Positions 8,516 through 18,244 of a stretch of DNA of 42,606 bases are shown here, in pieces. Numbering within the stretch: the first letter of the stretch is position 1; every line of letters starts with the position of its first letter. Origin of the DNA: Pseudomonas sp. Ga0074129 (GTDB taxonomy: Bacteria > Pseudomonadota > Gammaproteobacteria > Pseudomonadales > Pseudomonadaceae); contig LNDO01000055.1 in assembly GCA_001465025.1 (NCBI GenBank), forward strand, positions 1 through 42,606, in the 5' to 3' direction. The notes under the pieces are model-generated. The model saw only the letters and a program-made list of their open reading frames with translations, had not been told where the DNA came from and ran no database searches. Position numbers and translations under genes: made by a program.

Positions 8516-9205
8516 ATGCTCAACGGCTACGGCTCGACCATTCTTGAGGGTGCCTGGCTCACCCTGACTCTCGCGCTGACATCCATGGCCGTGGCCATTG
8601 TGTTGGGCTTGCTGGGGGCAGCGTTTCGCTTGTCGCCTATCAAGTGGCTGTCCTTGTTGGGTGAAACCTACGCCACGGTCATTCGCGGCATTCCCGATCT
8701 GGTGCTGATCCTGCTGATATTTTATGGCGGTCAGGACATGGTTAACCGCCTTGCGCCGCTGCTCGGCTACGACGACTACATCGACATCAATCCGTTTATT
8801 GCCGGTGTGTTCACCATGGGCTTTATCTTTGGTGCGTACCTATCGGAAACCTTTCGCGGTGCCTTTATGGCCATCCCCAAGGGTCAGGCTGAAGCTGGCG
8901 CTGCTTATGGCATGAGCGGTATGCAGGTGTTCTTTCGCGTATTGGTGCCGCAGATGATTCGCCTGGCGATTCCGGGTTTTACCAACAACTGGCTGGTGTT
9001 GACCAAGGCCACTGCGCTGATTTCTGTGGTGGGTCTGCAGGACATGATGTTCAAGGCGAAAAGCGCCGCCGATGCCACCCGCGAGCCGTTCACCTTTTAC
9101 CTGGCCGTGGCGGCCTTGTACTTGGTGTTGACCAGCGTGTCGCTGCTGGCTTTGCGTTACCTGGAAAAACGTTACTCGGTCGGCATTAAAGCCGCTGATC
9201 TGTAA
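8516..9205 (+). CDS. aotQ: Arginine/ornithine ABC transporter permease
   Basis: Inner-membrane permease of 229 residues of the His/Glu/Gln/Arg/opine family. The ATG at 8516 has GAGGT nine bases before it; upstream in-frame codons from 8396 lie in the hairpin region and are rejected. About five membrane segments are present. The cytoplasmic EAA loop reads GQAEAGAAYGMSGMQVFFRV, the contact point for the ATPase AotP. It pairs with AotM to form the channel. The gap to aotM is 15 bases. Confidence 0.93.
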   Translation: MLNGYGSTILEGAWLTLTLALTSMAVAIVLGLLGAAFRLSPIKWLSLLGETYATVIRGIPDLVLILLIFYGGQDMVNRLAPLLGYDDYIDINPFIAGVFTMGFIFGAYLSETFRGAFMAIPKGQAEAGAAYGMSGMQVFFRVLVPQMIRLAIPGFTNNWLVLTKATALISVVGLQDMMFKAKSAADATREPFTFYLAVAALYLVLTSVSLLALRYLEKRYSVGIKAADL

Positions 9206-9220
9206 GCGGGGAGCGCAGCG

Positions 9221-9919
9221 ATGATTTTTGACTACACCGTTATTTGGGAAAACCTGCCGCTGTATTTCAGTGGTGTGGGCGTTACCCTGAAAATTCTGCT
9301 GATATCCCTCGCATTTGGCCTGGCCTTGGCCGTCCCCTTGGGTTTGATGCGCGTGTCCAAGTCACCGTTGGTTAACTTCCCGGCCTGGCTTTACACCTAT
9401 GTGATTCGCGGCACACCGATGTTGGTGCAGTTGTTTCTTATCTACTACGGCCTGGCGCAGTTCGAGGCGGTGCGTGAGAGCGTGCTCTGGCCTTACCTCT
9501 CCAGCGCGACCTTCTGTGCGTGCCTGGCCTTTGCTATCAACACCAGCGCCTACAGCGCCGAAATTCTCGCCGGCAGCCTTAAGGCAACACCGCATGGCGA
9601 GATCGAAGCGGCCAAGGCCATGGGCATGTCGCGCTTTAAACTCTACCGCCGCATCCTGCTGCCATCGGCGCTGCGCCGCGCACTGCCGCAGTACAGCAAC
9701 GAAGTGATCATGATGCTGCACACCACGTCGCTGGCTTCCATCGTTACGCTGATTGACATCACCGGTGCCGCGCGTACGGTCAGTTCGCAGTACTACATGC
9801 CGTTCGAGGCGTTTATCACCGCGGGCCTGTTCTACCTGATGCTGACTTTTATTCTGGTGCGCTTGTTCAAACTGGCTGAGCGCCGCTGGCTGGCCTACAT
9901 GGCCCCGCGCAAGGCTTGA
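9221..9919 (+). CDS. aotM: Arginine/ornithine ABC transporter permease
   Basis: This is the second permease subunit of the transporter, 232 residues, with a GGGAG ribosome site ahead of the ATG. About five membrane helices are present. The EAA loop (GEIEAAKAMGMSRFKLYRRI) is well conserved, and the segment RGTPMLVQLFLIYYG is typical of the family. It forms the inner-membrane pore with AotQ. The gap to aotO is only 9 bases, so the two are co-translated. Confidence 0.94.
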   Translation: MIFDYTVIWENLPLYFSGVGVTLKILLISLAFGLALAVPLGLMRVSKSPLVNFPAWLYTYVIRGTPMLVQLFLIYYGLAQFEAVRESVLWPYLSSATFCACLAFAINTSAYSAEILAGSLKATPHGEIEAAKAMGMSRFKLYRRILLPSALRRALPQYSNEVIMMLHTTSLASIVTLIDITGAARTVSSQYYMPFEAFITAGLFYLMLTFILVRLFKLAERRWLAYMAPRKA

Positions 9920-9928
9920 GGAAGCAGC

Positions 9929-11041
9929 ATGCAGCGTATTGATCATCCATTGCCCTGGGGTTGTCCCGGCACCGAGCGCCGCTTGAGCGTATTTCGTTTC
10001 GGTGTCGGGCCGCGCAAAGCCTATATTCAGGCGTCGCTGCATGCTGACGAGTTACCGGGCATGCGGGTGGCGGTGGAGCTCAAGCGCCGCTTGCGTGAGT
10101 TGCACGATCAGGGGCGCTTGACCGGCGTGATTGAGCTGGTGCCGGTGGCCAACCCGATTGGCTTGGGGCAGATGTTTCAGGCCACGCACCAAGGGCGTTT
10201 TGAGCTTGGCAGCGGGAAGAATTTCAACCGCGACTTTCCTGATCTGGCTGCGCTTATTGCGCCTGCGTTGCAGGGGCAATTGGCGGCGGATGGGGCGGTC
10301 AACGTCGAGCTGATTCGCCGCGCTATGCACGCCGCATTGGAGGCCTTGCCGCCTGCTGGCTCCGAGCTGCAAGGCTTACAGCGCCTTCTGCTCAAGCACG
10401 CCTGCGATGCTGATGTGGTGCTTGATCTGCACTGCGATTTTGATGCTGCCGTGCACCTGTATTTGCTGCCTCAGCAATGGCCGCAACTGCGTTCGCTGGC
10501 AGCGCGCTTGGCTGCCGGTGCCGCGCTCACGGTGGAAGATTCCGGCGGTAACTCCTTTGATGAATGCTGTGTGCTGCCTTGGCTCAAACTGGCACAAGAG
10601 TTCCCCAGCGCCCAAGTGCCTTTGGCTTGCCTGGCCGTGACGGTTGAGTTGGGTGGCATGGCTGATACGGGCCAGCAGCAAGCTCAAGCCAGCGCCGAGA
10701 GCATTCTTGCCTTTCTGGCAGAGCAAGGCTTAATCGCCGGTGATTGGCCGCCTGTGCCTGCGCCGACCTGCGAGGCAACGCCTTTTGCGGGCGCAGAGTA
10801 CGTCTATGCGCCGCATGCCGGGGTGGTGAGTTTTCTGCAGTCGATTGGCGCGCAGGTCAGCGTCGGTGACCCTTTATTTGAAGTGATCGATCCGTTGGAC
10901 GATCGCCACACGACCGTCTGTGCTGCCACAGACGGTGTGCTTTATGCGCGCGAGCGGTTGCGCTTTGCCCAGCCCGGTTTGTGGCTGGCCAAGGTGGCCG
11001 GTCGTACCCCTATTCGCCAGGGTCGCTTGCTCAGCGACTGA
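9929..11041 (+). CDS. aotO: Succinylglutamate desuccinylase/aspartoacylase family protein
   Basis: This 370-residue zinc-dependent amidohydrolase-like protein sits inside the arginine transporter operon. The metal site looks intact: HADE at residues 38-41 gives the His and Glu ligands, and DLHCD near 166-170 supplies the second His (H168). The C-terminal part (from about 280) looks like the small beta domain of the AstE/AspA group (EYVYAPHAGVVSFLQS). The equivalent gene in P. aeruginosa has been named aotO, and deletion was reported not to be needed for uptake, as I recall. A role in trimming an acylated arginine-pathway compound is plausible but unproven. The 5' end is nine bases from aotM. 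Confidence 0.85.
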   Translation: MQRIDHPLPWGCPGTERRLSVFRFGVGPRKAYIQASLHADELPGMRVAVELKRRLRELHDQGRLTGVIELVPVANPIGLGQMFQATHQGRFELGSGKNFNRDFPDLAALIAPALQGQLAADGAVNVELIRRAMHAALEALPPAGSELQGLQRLLLKHACDADVVLDLHCDFDAAVHLYLLPQQWPQLRSLAARLAAGAALTVEDSGGNSFDECCVLPWLKLAQEFPSAQVPLACLAVTVELGGMADTGQQQAQASAESILAFLAEQGLIAGDWPPVPAPTCEATPFAGAEYVYAPHAGVVSFLQSIGAQVSVGDPLFEVIDPLDDRHTTVCAATDGVLYARERLRFAQPGLWLAKVAGRTPIRQGRLLSD

Positions 11042-11059
11042 TTCAAGAGAGTGGAAACC

Positions 11060-11824
11060 ATGTACAAACTTGAAGTTCAGGATCTGCACAAGCGCTACGG
11101 CAGCCATGAAGTGCTTAAAGGCGTATCGCTGGCGGCCAAGGCAGGCGATGTGATCAGCATCATCGGCTCCAGTGGGTCGGGTAAAAGTACCTTTTTGCGT
11201 TGCATCAACCTGCTGGAACAACCGCACAGCGGTAAGATTCTGCTCAACAACGAAGAGCTGAAACTGGTGGCCAACAAAGACGGTGGCCTGAAAGCCGCTG
11301 ATGCCAAGCAGTTACAGCGTATGCGTTCGCGCCTGTCCATGGTGTTTCAGCACTTTAACCTGTGGTCGCACATGAGTGCCTTGGAAAACGTCATGGAAGC
11401 CCCGGTGCACGTGCTGGGCATGAGCAAGAAGGAAGCACTGGAAAAGGCTGAGCACTACCTGAACAAGGTGGGCGTGGCGCACCGCAAAGATGCTTACCCG
11501 GCACACATGTCCGGTGGTGAGCAGCAGCGTGTAGCAATTGCCCGTGCTCTGGCCATGGAGCCGGAAGTGATGTTATTCGACGAGCCCACCTCGGCGCTGG
11601 ACCCTGAGCTGGTCGGCGAGGTGCTAAAAGTCATGCAGGATCTGGCGCAGGAAGGCCGCACCATGGTGGTGGTGACTCACGAAATGGGCTTTGCCCGTGA
11701 GGTGTCCAACCAGTTGGTGTTCCTTCACAAGGGTGTAGTTGAAGAGCGCGGTTGCCCGAAAGAAGTGCTGATCAATCCGCAGTCCGAGCGTTTGCAACAG
11801 TTTCTCTCTGGCAGTCTCAAATAA
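11060..11824 (+). CDS. aotP: Arginine/ornithine ABC transporter ATP-binding protein
   Basis: Cytoplasmic ATPase of 254 residues that powers AotQ/AotM. Walker A is GSSGSGKST at 36-44. The signature MSGGEQQRVAIARAL begins near residue 150. Walker B with the switch region follows as VMLFDEPTSALDPE. It belongs to the HisP/GlnQ polar amino-acid family. I chose the ATG at 11060 (MYKLEVQDLH). A GTG three codons upstream at 11051 is possible, but the ATG gives the usual 254-residue length. Confidence 0.95.
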   Translation: MYKLEVQDLHKRYGSHEVLKGVSLAAKAGDVISIIGSSGSGKSTFLRCINLLEQPHSGKILLNNEELKLVANKDGGLKAADAKQLQRMRSRLSMVFQHFNLWSHMSALENVMEAPVHVLGMSKKEALEKAEHYLNKVGVAHRKDAYPAHMSGGEQQRVAIARALAMEPEVMLFDEPTSALDPELVGEVLKVMQDLAQEGRTMVVVTHEMGFAREVSNQLVFLHKGVVEERGCPKEVLINPQSERLQQFLSGSLK

Positions 11825-11890
11825 CCCACGGCAACATCTGCAAGCATCCGTGCTATGCCCATAATCGCCAACAGAGCCTAAACTGCCCCC

Positions 11891-12871
11891 ATGAATGCCC
11901 ACCGAATTGGCTTCCTGCTTTGGCCCAACACCAAGCCCCTGACGCTGGCCTTGGCCGAAGAAGCGCTGCGCGTCGCCCAGCGTGTGCACCCCGAGGTGGT
12001 TTACGAGTTGCTGTTTCTTCAAGCCGAGCCTGCGCTTGAAGGAGATTGGCGGCTGCCTGGGGAGTCTTGGGTCGGTAAGTTGGAAGGTTGTCAGAAGCTG
12101 TTTTTAATGGCCGATGAACCACCTGGACCGATGCCGGCTGCGCTGTCTGGCGCGCTCAAGCAACTAGTTCGCAGTGGTTGTGTGATCGGTGCGATTGCTG
12201 CCGGGGTGTACCCGCTGGCGCAACTGGGGCTGCTGGACGGTTACCGCGCTTCGGTGCATTGGCGCTGGCAGGATGACTTTAGCGAGCGCTTCCCCAAGGT
12301 TATCGCTACCAGCCATCTGTTTGACTGGGACCGTGATCGCCTGAGCGCCTGTGGCGGGCTCGCGGTGCTCGATTTGCTGCTGGCGTTGCTGGCGCGCGAC
12401 CATGGCGCAGAATTAGCCGGTGCGGTTTCGGAAGAGTTGGTGGTCGAGCGCATCCGCGAAGGCGGCGAGCGTCAGCGTATTCCGTTGCAGAATCGCTTGG
12501 GTTCCAGTCACCCCAAGCTGACGCAGGCCGTGCTGCTGATGGAAGCCAATATTGAAGAGCCGCTCACTACCGACGAAATCGCCCAGCATGTGTGCGTGTC
12601 ACGACGTCAGCTGGAACGGATTTTCAAGCAGTACCTCAACCGCGTACCCAGCCAGTACTACCTTGAATTACGTCTGAACAAAGCCCGTCAACTGCTGATG
12701 CAAACCAGCAAATCGATCATCCAGATTGGTTTGTCATGCGGTTTTTCTTCAGGGCCGCATTTCTCCAGCGCCTATCGCAACTTCTTCGGTGCGACCCCGC
12801 GCGAAGACCGCAACCAGCGGCGCAGCAACAGTCCGTTTGAGTTGACGTCCAGCCCGATTGAGCGGGGTTGA
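11891..12871 (+). CDS. argR: Arginine-responsive AraC-family regulator
   Basis: This 326-residue protein has a DJ-1/GATase1-like N-terminal domain (about 1-195) and a C-terminal AraC helix-turn-helix pair (about 220-315: EPLTTDEIAQHVCVSRRQLE... then IIQIGLSCGFSSGPHFS). This is the layout of the Pseudomonas ArgR, which is unrelated to the E. coli ArgR. It controls arginine uptake and catabolism genes and its own operon. It is 66 bases after aotP with no terminator seen between, so it is probably co-transcribed. It is convergent with the TetR gene, separated by 15 bases. Confidence 0.93.
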   Translation: MNAHRIGFLLWPNTKPLTLALAEEALRVAQRVHPEVVYELLFLQAEPALEGDWRLPGESWVGKLEGCQKLFLMADEPPGPMPAALSGALKQLVRSGCVIGAIAAGVYPLAQLGLLDGYRASVHWRWQDDFSERFPKVIATSHLFDWDRDRLSACGGLAVLDLLLALLARDHGAELAGAVSEELVVERIREGGERQRIPLQNRLGSSHPKLTQAVLLMEANIEEPLTTDEIAQHVCVSRRQLERIFKQYLNRVPSQYYLELRLNKARQLLMQTSKSIIQIGLSCGFSSGPHFSSAYRNFFGATPREDRNQRRSNSPFELTSSPIERG

Positions 12872-12886
12872 AGGCGTTTCAGTCGC

Positions 12887-13537
12887 TCATTGAGCGGTGA
12901 ACGTAACCTGCTCGGAGGATTGAACAGGGTCTTCTGCAATCTCGCAGCCTTTGATGACCATGCGAATAATGGTCTGCGCGGCCGCTTCATAATCGGCCTC
13001 ATCCAAGCTGGCTTTGCCGGTGACGGTGGATATTTGCCAGTCAAAATCCGCGTATGTCTGCGTGGCGGCCCAGATGCTGAACATCAGGTGGTGCGGATCG
13101 ACCTTGGCCATCAGGCCTTGGTCTATCCAGCCTTGTAGGCAGGCAATGTTGTGCTTGGCCTGTGTATTAAGTTGGCTGGTTTGCTCTGCCGACAGTTGGG
13201 GGGCGCCATGCATGATTTCACTGGCAAACACTTTGGAGGCTGAGGGCAATTCGCGCGAGATGCGAATCTTTGAGCGTATGTAAGCACGCAGCACATCTGC
13301 CGGCTTACCTGGCTTATTGAACGGTGCTGAAGCCTGCAGCAGCGGTTCAATGATGCTTTTCAGCACTTTGCGGTAGAGGTTTTCTTTTGACTTGAAGTAG
13401 TAGTAAACGTTGGGCTTGGGTACGCCAGCTTTGGCCGCGATGTCGCTGGTCTTGCAGGCGGCAAAACCTTTGTCGGCGAACTCCTCGCTGGCGGCACGCA
13501 AAATAAGCGCCCGATTGCGCTCGCGAATACGGCTCAT
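12887..13537 (-). CDS. TetR-family regulator with RutR-like C-terminal domain
   Basis: This 216-residue DNA-binding repressor starts at the ATG at 13537 (MSRIRERNRA). The helix-turn-helix is at about 24-50 (TSDIAAKAGVPKPNVYYYF). The C-terminal half has ASEIMHGAP and FSIWAATQTYADF, which resemble the ligand domain of RutR/YcdC, the pyrimidine-responsive regulator. No rut genes or other obvious target lie next to it, so its ligand and regulon are unknown. Its stop is 15 bases from the argR stop on the other strand; only a short stem CGCTC-att-GAGCG (12884-12896) lies there. Confidence 0.85.
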   Translation of the reverse strand: MSRIRERNRALILRAASEEFADKGFAACKTSDIAAKAGVPKPNVYYYFKSKENLYRKVLKSIIEPLLQASAPFNKPGKPADVLRAYIRSKIRISRELPSASKVFASEIMHGAPQLSAEQTSQLNTQAKHNIACLQGWIDQGLMAKVDPHHLMFSIWAATQTYADFDWQISTVTGKASLDEADYEAAAQTIIRMVIKGCEIAEDPVQSSEQVTFTAQ

Positions 13538-13867
13538 AGGCCTCAAGACTTCTGTATATCGCCCAGGGTGGGCAGCGGCCGGCATGGTAGCACCGGCTTT
13601 ACGCAAGCCTCAAGGCAGGTAGGCCGGGTGCTTTGCGTGCTTTCTGGCTATGCGTTTACGAGCCTTGTTGAGTGCGCACGAGTTGCTGTCGTCTTACTCC
13701 AGCAGCGCGCCCTGGCAGTCTGTGTGCTGATGCTGTAGGGCAGCTTGCAGTTCAAATCGAATAGCGCACAGGTCGGACTCATCAGCCGAGCCCGTGCCGT
13801 CTAACAGCTAAAAAGAAGCCCGCACAGTCGGCGGGCTTCTCAGGGCATTAAGCCCAGCCGGCGCTAA
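13538..13867. other. 330-base non-coding stretch between TetR gene and cspD
   Basis: It contains the cspD terminator (13810-13839) at its right end and the TetR gene promoter region at its left. Between about 13620 and 13800 I see no gene, repeat or conserved site. Confidence 0.55.
13810..13839 (-). terminator. Rho-independent terminator of cspD
   Basis: A perfect 9-bp stem GAAGCCCGC/GCGGGCTTC with a 7-base loop is followed by TTTTT when read on the minus strand. Confidence 0.85.
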
Positions 13868-14131
13868 TCAGACTTCAACCGCTGAACCCTGGTGCTGCTT
13901 GAGCGCTATGGGTGCATCACTGCCGACAATTACTGCACTGATGTTTACGGCATGGAGTCCTTTAGGACCTTGAATAATATCGAAGCTTACTGGCTGGCCA
14001 GCCTTGAGCGTTTTATAGCCGTCCATCTGAATAGCCGAGTAATGGGCGAACAGGTCCTCATCTCGACCGTCAGCCAGGATGAACCCGTAGCCTTTGGCGT
14101 TGTTGAACCACTTGACCTTACCGCTAACCAT
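13868..14131 (-). CDS. cspD: Cold-shock domain protein CspD
   Basis: Single-stranded nucleic-acid binding protein of 87 residues, slightly longer than CspA-type proteins because of a C-terminal tail. The cold-shock motifs are RNP1 KGYGFI (13-18) and RNP2 DLFAHY (26-31). The ATG at 14131 has a GAGGGA ribosome site; a TTG at 14149 would place that site inside the gene and is rejected. In E. coli, CspD inhibits replication in stationary phase. It is divergent from clpS, an arrangement conserved in many gammaproteobacteria. Confidence 0.92.
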   Translation of the reverse strand: MVSGKVKWFNNAKGYGFILADGRDEDLFAHYSAIQMDGYKTLKAGQPVSFDIIQGPKGLHAVNISAVIVGSDAPIALKQHQGSAVEV

Positions 14132-14225
14132 GCTGATATCCCTCTGCAAAGGACTCCATCACTGGAGTATGATCCACTTCAAATCCCGTACACATCGGCG
14201 CAAGTGCCAGTCTGGGAACCCTTAA

Positions 14226-14239
14226 TACCCGGTCGGGTA
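14226..14239. promoter_or_regulatory. Inverted repeat in the cspD-clpS divergent promoter region
   Basis: TACCCG-GT-CGGGTA is a 6-bp perfect inverted repeat between the two divergent starts. A second, ACTCCA-tcac-TGGAGT, lies at about 14153-14168. Either could be an operator; no regulator is known to me. Confidence 0.3.
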
Positions 14240-14353
14240 CTCATTGTTTGTAACACTGTTTTGCCGATAGTCAAGGCAAGGCTGCAACTGGCTGAGAAGC
14301 CGTTCAAACTCTGTCTCGAACAGACTACTCGTCCATCAATGAAGCAACTGAGC

Positions 14354-14716
14354 ATGCATGCACGAAGCCAGATTCGACTAACATCCAACCAGGATCGCCC
14401 AGCCGAGCATGACGATGACGCTTACGGTCTCGCCGTCGAGGAAGCCAAGCCGGCCTTGCAAGCGCCGCCTATGTATAAGGTGATTTTGTTTAACGACGAC
14501 TACACACCGATGGATTTCGTTGTCGAGATTCTTGAAGAGTTTTTCAACATGAATCGAGAGGCAGCGACCAAAGTCATGCTCGCCGTCCACACTGAAGGGC
14601 GAGCTGTATGCGGTGTGTACACCCGGGATATTGCTGAAACAAAAGCTGCCCTGGTGAATCAATATGCGAGAGAGAGCCAGCATCCGCTACTCTGTGAAAT
14701 AGAGAAGGACGGTTAA
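14354..14716 (+). CDS. clpS: ATP-dependent Clp protease adaptor ClpS
   Basis: This 120-residue adaptor delivers N-degron proteins to ClpA. The conserved core is present: [18 protein letters not shown] (binding pocket for the N-terminal residue) and [19 protein letters not shown]. The flexible N-terminal extension has about 40 residues. The start is uncertain. ATG 14354 (MHARSQIRL) matches the Pseudomonas form as I remember it; ATG 14339 is in frame five codons earlier, and neither has a strong ribosome site. clpA follows after 29 bases. The aat and bpt products encoded nearby make the N-degrons that ClpS reads. Confidence 0.92.
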   Translation: MHARSQIRLTSNQDRPAEHDDDAYGLAVEEAKPALQAPPMYKVILFNDDYTPMDFVVEILEEFFNMNREAATKVMLAVHTEGRAVCGVYTRDIAETKAALVNQYARESQHPLLCEIEKDG

Positions 14717-14745
14717 CCCCGGACACTTGGGCATGAGGTGAAGCT

Positions 14746-17016
14746 ATGTTAAATCGAGAGCTCGAAGTCACCCTCAACCTTGCTTTCAAGGAGGCTCGCA
14801 ACAAACGTCATGAATTTATGACGGTTGAGCACCTGCTGCTTGCACTCCTCGATAACGAGGCCGCAGCCAGCGTACTGCGTGCGTGCGGGGCCAATCTGGA
14901 CAAGCTGCGGCATGATCTCAAGGAGTTTATTGACTCCACCACGCCACTGATTCCTCAGCACGATGAAGAACGCGAAACGCAACCCACGCTGGGTTTCCAG
15001 CGCGTGCTGCAGCGCGCGGTTTTTCATGTGCAGAGTTCCGGCAAGCGCGAGGTTACTGGCGCCAATGTGCTGGTGGCGATTTTCAGTGAGCAAGAAAGCC
15101 AGGCGGTTTTCTTGCTCAAGCAGCAAAGCGTTGCACGTATTGATGTGGTCAATTTCATTGCCCACGGCATTTCCAAAGTGCCCGGTCATGGCGGTCACCC
15201 TGAAAACGAACAGGAAATGCAAGACGAAGAGGGCGGGGAATCCGCCAGCTCAAACAATCCGCTGGACGCCTATGCCAGTAATCTGAATGAGTTGGCGCGT
15301 CAGGGGCGCATTGATCCGTTGGTGGGACGCGAGCATGAGGTCGAGCGCGTTGCGCAGATTCTGGCGCGTCGCCGTAAAAACAACCCTTTGCTGGTAGGCG
15401 AGGCGGGTGTGGGTAAAACAGCGATTGCCGAAGGCCTAGCCAAGCGCATTGTTGATAACCAAGTGCCTGATTTGCTGGCAGACAGCGTGGTCTATTCACT
15501 GGACCTTAGCTCGCTTCTGGCGGGAACCAAGTACCGTGGCGATTTTGAAAAGCGCTTGAAGGCGCTCCTTAACGAGTTGCGCAAACGCCCACACGCCATT
15601 CTCTTCATCGATGAAATTCACACCATCATTGGTGCAGGTGCTGCTTCTGGCGGCGTTATGGATGCCTCTAACCTGCTCAAGCCCATGCTTTCTTCGGGTG
15701 AAATCCGTTGCATTGGCTCGACTACGTTCCAGGAATTTCGCGGTATCTTCGAGAAAGATCGTGCCTTGGCACGACGCTTCCAGAAGGTCGACGTGGTTGA
15801 ACCGTCGGTTGAAGACACCATCGGCATTTTGCGCGGACTGAAAGGCCGCTTCGAGCAGCATCACAACATCGAATACAGTGATGAGGCATTGCGCGCAGCG
15901 GCTGAATTGGCTTCGCGCTACATCAATGATCGGCACATGCCGGATAAAGCCATTGATGTGATCGATGAGGCGGGCGCTTATCAGCGTTTGCAGCCGGCCG
16001 ACAAGCGCCTAACGCGTATCGATGTGGCGCAGGTCGAAGATATTGTGGCGAAAATCGCTCGTATACCGCCAAAGCATGTCAGCAGCTCGGATAAAGAACT
16101 GCTGCGTAACCTTGAGCGTGACCTCAAACTCACCGTATTTGGTCAAGATGCAGCCATTGATTCGCTGTCTACAGCAATCAAATTGTCGCGTGCAGGGCTT
16201 AAAGCGCCGGATAAACCCGTCGGTTCCTTCCTGTTTGCCGGTCCCACCGGTGTTGGTAAAACTGAAGCCGCACGGCAGTTGTCCAAGGCGTTAGGCGTTG
16301 AGCTGATTCGCTTCGATATGTCGGAATACATGGAGCGGCATACGGTTTCACGCTTGATCGGTGCTCCACCTGGTTATGTGGGATTTGATCAAGGCGGCTT
16401 GCTGACCGAGGCCATCACTAAAACGCCGCACTGCGTCCTGCTGCTTGATGAAATCGAGAAAGCGCACCCAGAGGTCTTTAACCTGCTGCTGCAGGTTATG
16501 GATCACGGCACCCTGACCGACAACAACGGGCGCAAGGCGGACTTCCGCAATGTAATTGTGATCATGACCACTAACGCGGGTGCCGAAACAGCCTCACGCG
16601 CCTCGATTGGCTTTACGTATCAAGACCACTCATCGGATGCGATGGAAGTGATCAAGAAGAGCTTCACTCCGGAGTTCCGCAACCGTTTGGATACGATTAT
16701 CCAGTTCGGTCGTCTGAACCACGAAGTGATTAAAAGCATCGTCGATAAGTTCCTCACCGAGTTGCAGGCGCAGCTTGAGGACAAGCGCGTCATGCTTGAA
16801 GTCAGCGATGCGGCGCGTAACTGGCTGGCGGAGAGTGGTTATGACGTACAGATGGGCGCGCGGCCCATGGCTAGGCTGATTCAGGACAAGATTAAACGGC
16901 CGTTGGCTGAGGAGATCTTGTTTGGTGAGCTGGCTGAGCATGGTGGGGTTGTGCATGTGGATCTTGCCGAAGGTGAGTTGACCTTCGATTTTGAAACCAC
17001 AGCCGAGATGGCCTAG
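14746..17016 (+). CDS. clpA: ATP-dependent Clp protease ATP-binding subunit ClpA
   Basis: This 756-residue AAA+ unfoldase partners ClpP. The N-domain (1-150) docks ClpS. The first ATPase has Walker A GEAGVGKT (about 217-224) and the Walker B segment [10 protein letters not shown]. The second has Walker A GPTGVGKT (about 499-506) and Walker [13 protein letters not shown]. There is no middle coiled-coil domain, which separates it from ClpB. The length is that of the family. It is followed by a strong terminator shared with infA. Confidence 0.97.
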   Translation: MLNRELEVTLNLAFKEARNKRHEFMTVEHLLLALLDNEAAASVLRACGANLDKLRHDLKEFIDSTTPLIPQHDEERETQPTLGFQRVLQRAVFHVQSSGKREVTGANVLVAIFSEQESQAVFLLKQQSVARIDVVNFIAHGISKVPGHGGHPENEQEMQDEEGGESASSNNPLDAYASNLNELARQGRIDPLVGREHEVERVAQILARRRKNNPLLVGEAGVGKTAIAEGLAKRIVDNQVPDLLADSVVYSLDLSSLLAGTKYRGDFEKRLKALLNELRKRPHAILFIDEIHTIIGAGAASGGVMDASNLLKPMLSSGEIRCIGSTTFQEFRGIFEKDRALARRFQKVDVVEPSVEDTIGILRGLKGRFEQHHNIEYSDEALRAAAELASRYINDRHMPDKAIDVIDEAGAYQRLQPADKRLTRIDVAQVEDIVAKIARIPPKHVSSSDKELLRNLERDLKLTVFGQDAAIDSLSTAIKLSRAGLKAPDKPVGSFLFAGPTGVGKTEAARQLSKALGVELIRFDMSEYMERHTVSRLIGAPPGYVGFDQGGLLTEAITKTPHCVLLLDEIEKAHPEVFNLLLQVMDHGTLTDNNGRKADFRNVIVIMTTNAGAETASRASIGFTYQDHSSDAMEVIKKSFTPEFRNRLDTIIQFGRLNHEVIKSIVDKFLTELQAQLEDKRVMLEVSDAARNWLAESGYDVQMGARPMARLIQDKIKRPLAEEILFGELAEHGGVVHVDLAEGELTFDFETTAEMA

Positions 17017-17037
17017 CGCTTAACGCGCGTCAACAAA

Positions 17038-17062
17038 AACGCCCGGCTATGCCGGGCGTTTT
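17038..17062. terminator. Bidirectional terminator between clpA and infA
   Basis: A 10-bp perfect stem AACGCCCGGC/GCCGGGCGTT with a 3-base loop has a T-run on the plus side (17059-17062). On the minus side a longer run (complement of AAAAA) follows. It serves both convergent transcripts. Confidence 0.9.
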
Positions 17063-17113
17063 CACTTGAGCTTGGTGTAACAGATGCCGGAAAACGGAGT
17101 TTTCAGTGGCCTG

Positions 17114-17332
17114 TTAACGGGCGCGGTAGGTAATGCGACCTTTGCTCAAGTCATAAGGCGTAAGTTCAACACGAACTTTGTCGCCAGTCAGAATGCGGAT
17201 GTAATTTTTGCGCATCTTTCCGGAGATGTGCGCAGTAACGACGTGCCCGTTTTCCAACTCCACGCGGAACATGGTGTTGGGCAGGGTGTCGACGACAGTG
17301 CCTTCCATTTCGAAGCTGTCTTCTTTCGACAT
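17114..17332 (-). CDS. infA: Translation initiation factor IF-1
   Basis: This 72-residue S1/OB-fold protein binds the 30S A site. The sequence from [20 protein letters not shown] to GRITYRAR is the full-length family form, and the ATG at 17332 is fixed by that. Longer in-frame codons upstream are not coding. It is the last gene of the minus-strand trxB-aat-bpt-infA group, about 100 bases from bpt. Confidence 0.97.
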
Positions 17333-17432
17333 GCAGTAAAGCCCTCGGTATCCAATGAATGGCCCGGTGCAACTGGCGCCAGGCAAAAGCGGCGTGCATT
17401 GTGCCCGAAATTTGGGGTTTGCGCCAAGGGCT

Positions 17433-18140
17433 TCAGCTAAGGGCGACCCAGCGTTGATTAACAAACAGCTCAATGGGCCGGTATTGCGTCTTGTAATTCA
17501 TCTTGCGGCAGTTCTTGATCCAGTAACCTAGGTAGACCGCATGCAGTTCCTGGCGGGCTGCTTCGGCAATCTGCCAGAGGATGGCAAAGCGGCCCAGGCT
17601 GCGCCGTTCCTCGCTTGGCTCGTAAAAGGTGTATACCGCAGATAAGCCGTTGGGCAGCACATCCGTAACAGCTACCGCCAGTAGGCGCCCTGCGTGACGA
17701 AATTCATAAAATCTGGAAAAAGCTAAATCGCGCACTAGAAAAGTGGCGAATTGTTCGCGATTGGGCGGGAACATATCGCCATCGGCATGGCGCAACTCGA
17801 TATAGCGGACGTAAAGCGCGTAATACTCTTCAGTAAAAGCGGGCCGCACCAGGCGCACCTCAATATCCTGATTACGTTTGATAATGCGCCGTTGCTGGCG
17901 ATTGGGTGTGAATGATGCTGCCGGAATACGTGCTGGGACGCAGGCGTTGCAGTGCTGGCAATGTGGTCGGTAGAGGTGGTCGCCGCTGCGGCGAAAGCCC
18001 ATCTCCGAAAGCTCGGCATATACCTGCGCATCCATGGGCTGGCTGGGGTCGAGGAACAGCGTTGTAGCCTGTTCATCGGGCAGATAGCTGCAAGCATGCG
18101 GTTGAGTGGCATAAAACTTCAGGCGGGCCAGCTCAGTCAT
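17433..18140 (-). CDS. bpt: Aspartate/glutamate leucyltransferase (arginyltransferase family)
   Basis: This 235-residue aminoacyl-tRNA-protein transferase is of the bacterial ATE/Bpt family. In Vibrio it adds Leu to proteins starting with Asp or Glu, making them ClpS/ClpAP substrates. N-terminal Cys-containing segments ([27 protein letters not shown]) and the C-terminal [20 protein letters not shown] match the family. It is cytoplasmic. It is downstream of aat, the other N-degron transferase gene, with a 104-base gap. Confidence 0.94.
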
Positions 18141-18244
18141 GATCGACTCTCAACATCGTTCTTCTTGGGCCTATTGCATGTGCGCTGTGCTGATCAACAA
18201 ATCAGTAGCGGCTCTTGGAGTGTAAGCCAGGCTGGAAAACTCGC

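Noticed and set aside
13550-13570. A second LexA-like sequence (CTGTATATCGCCCAG) upstream of the TetR gene
   Set aside because: The CTG and CAG are nine bases apart instead of ten, and the right half is not ACAG.
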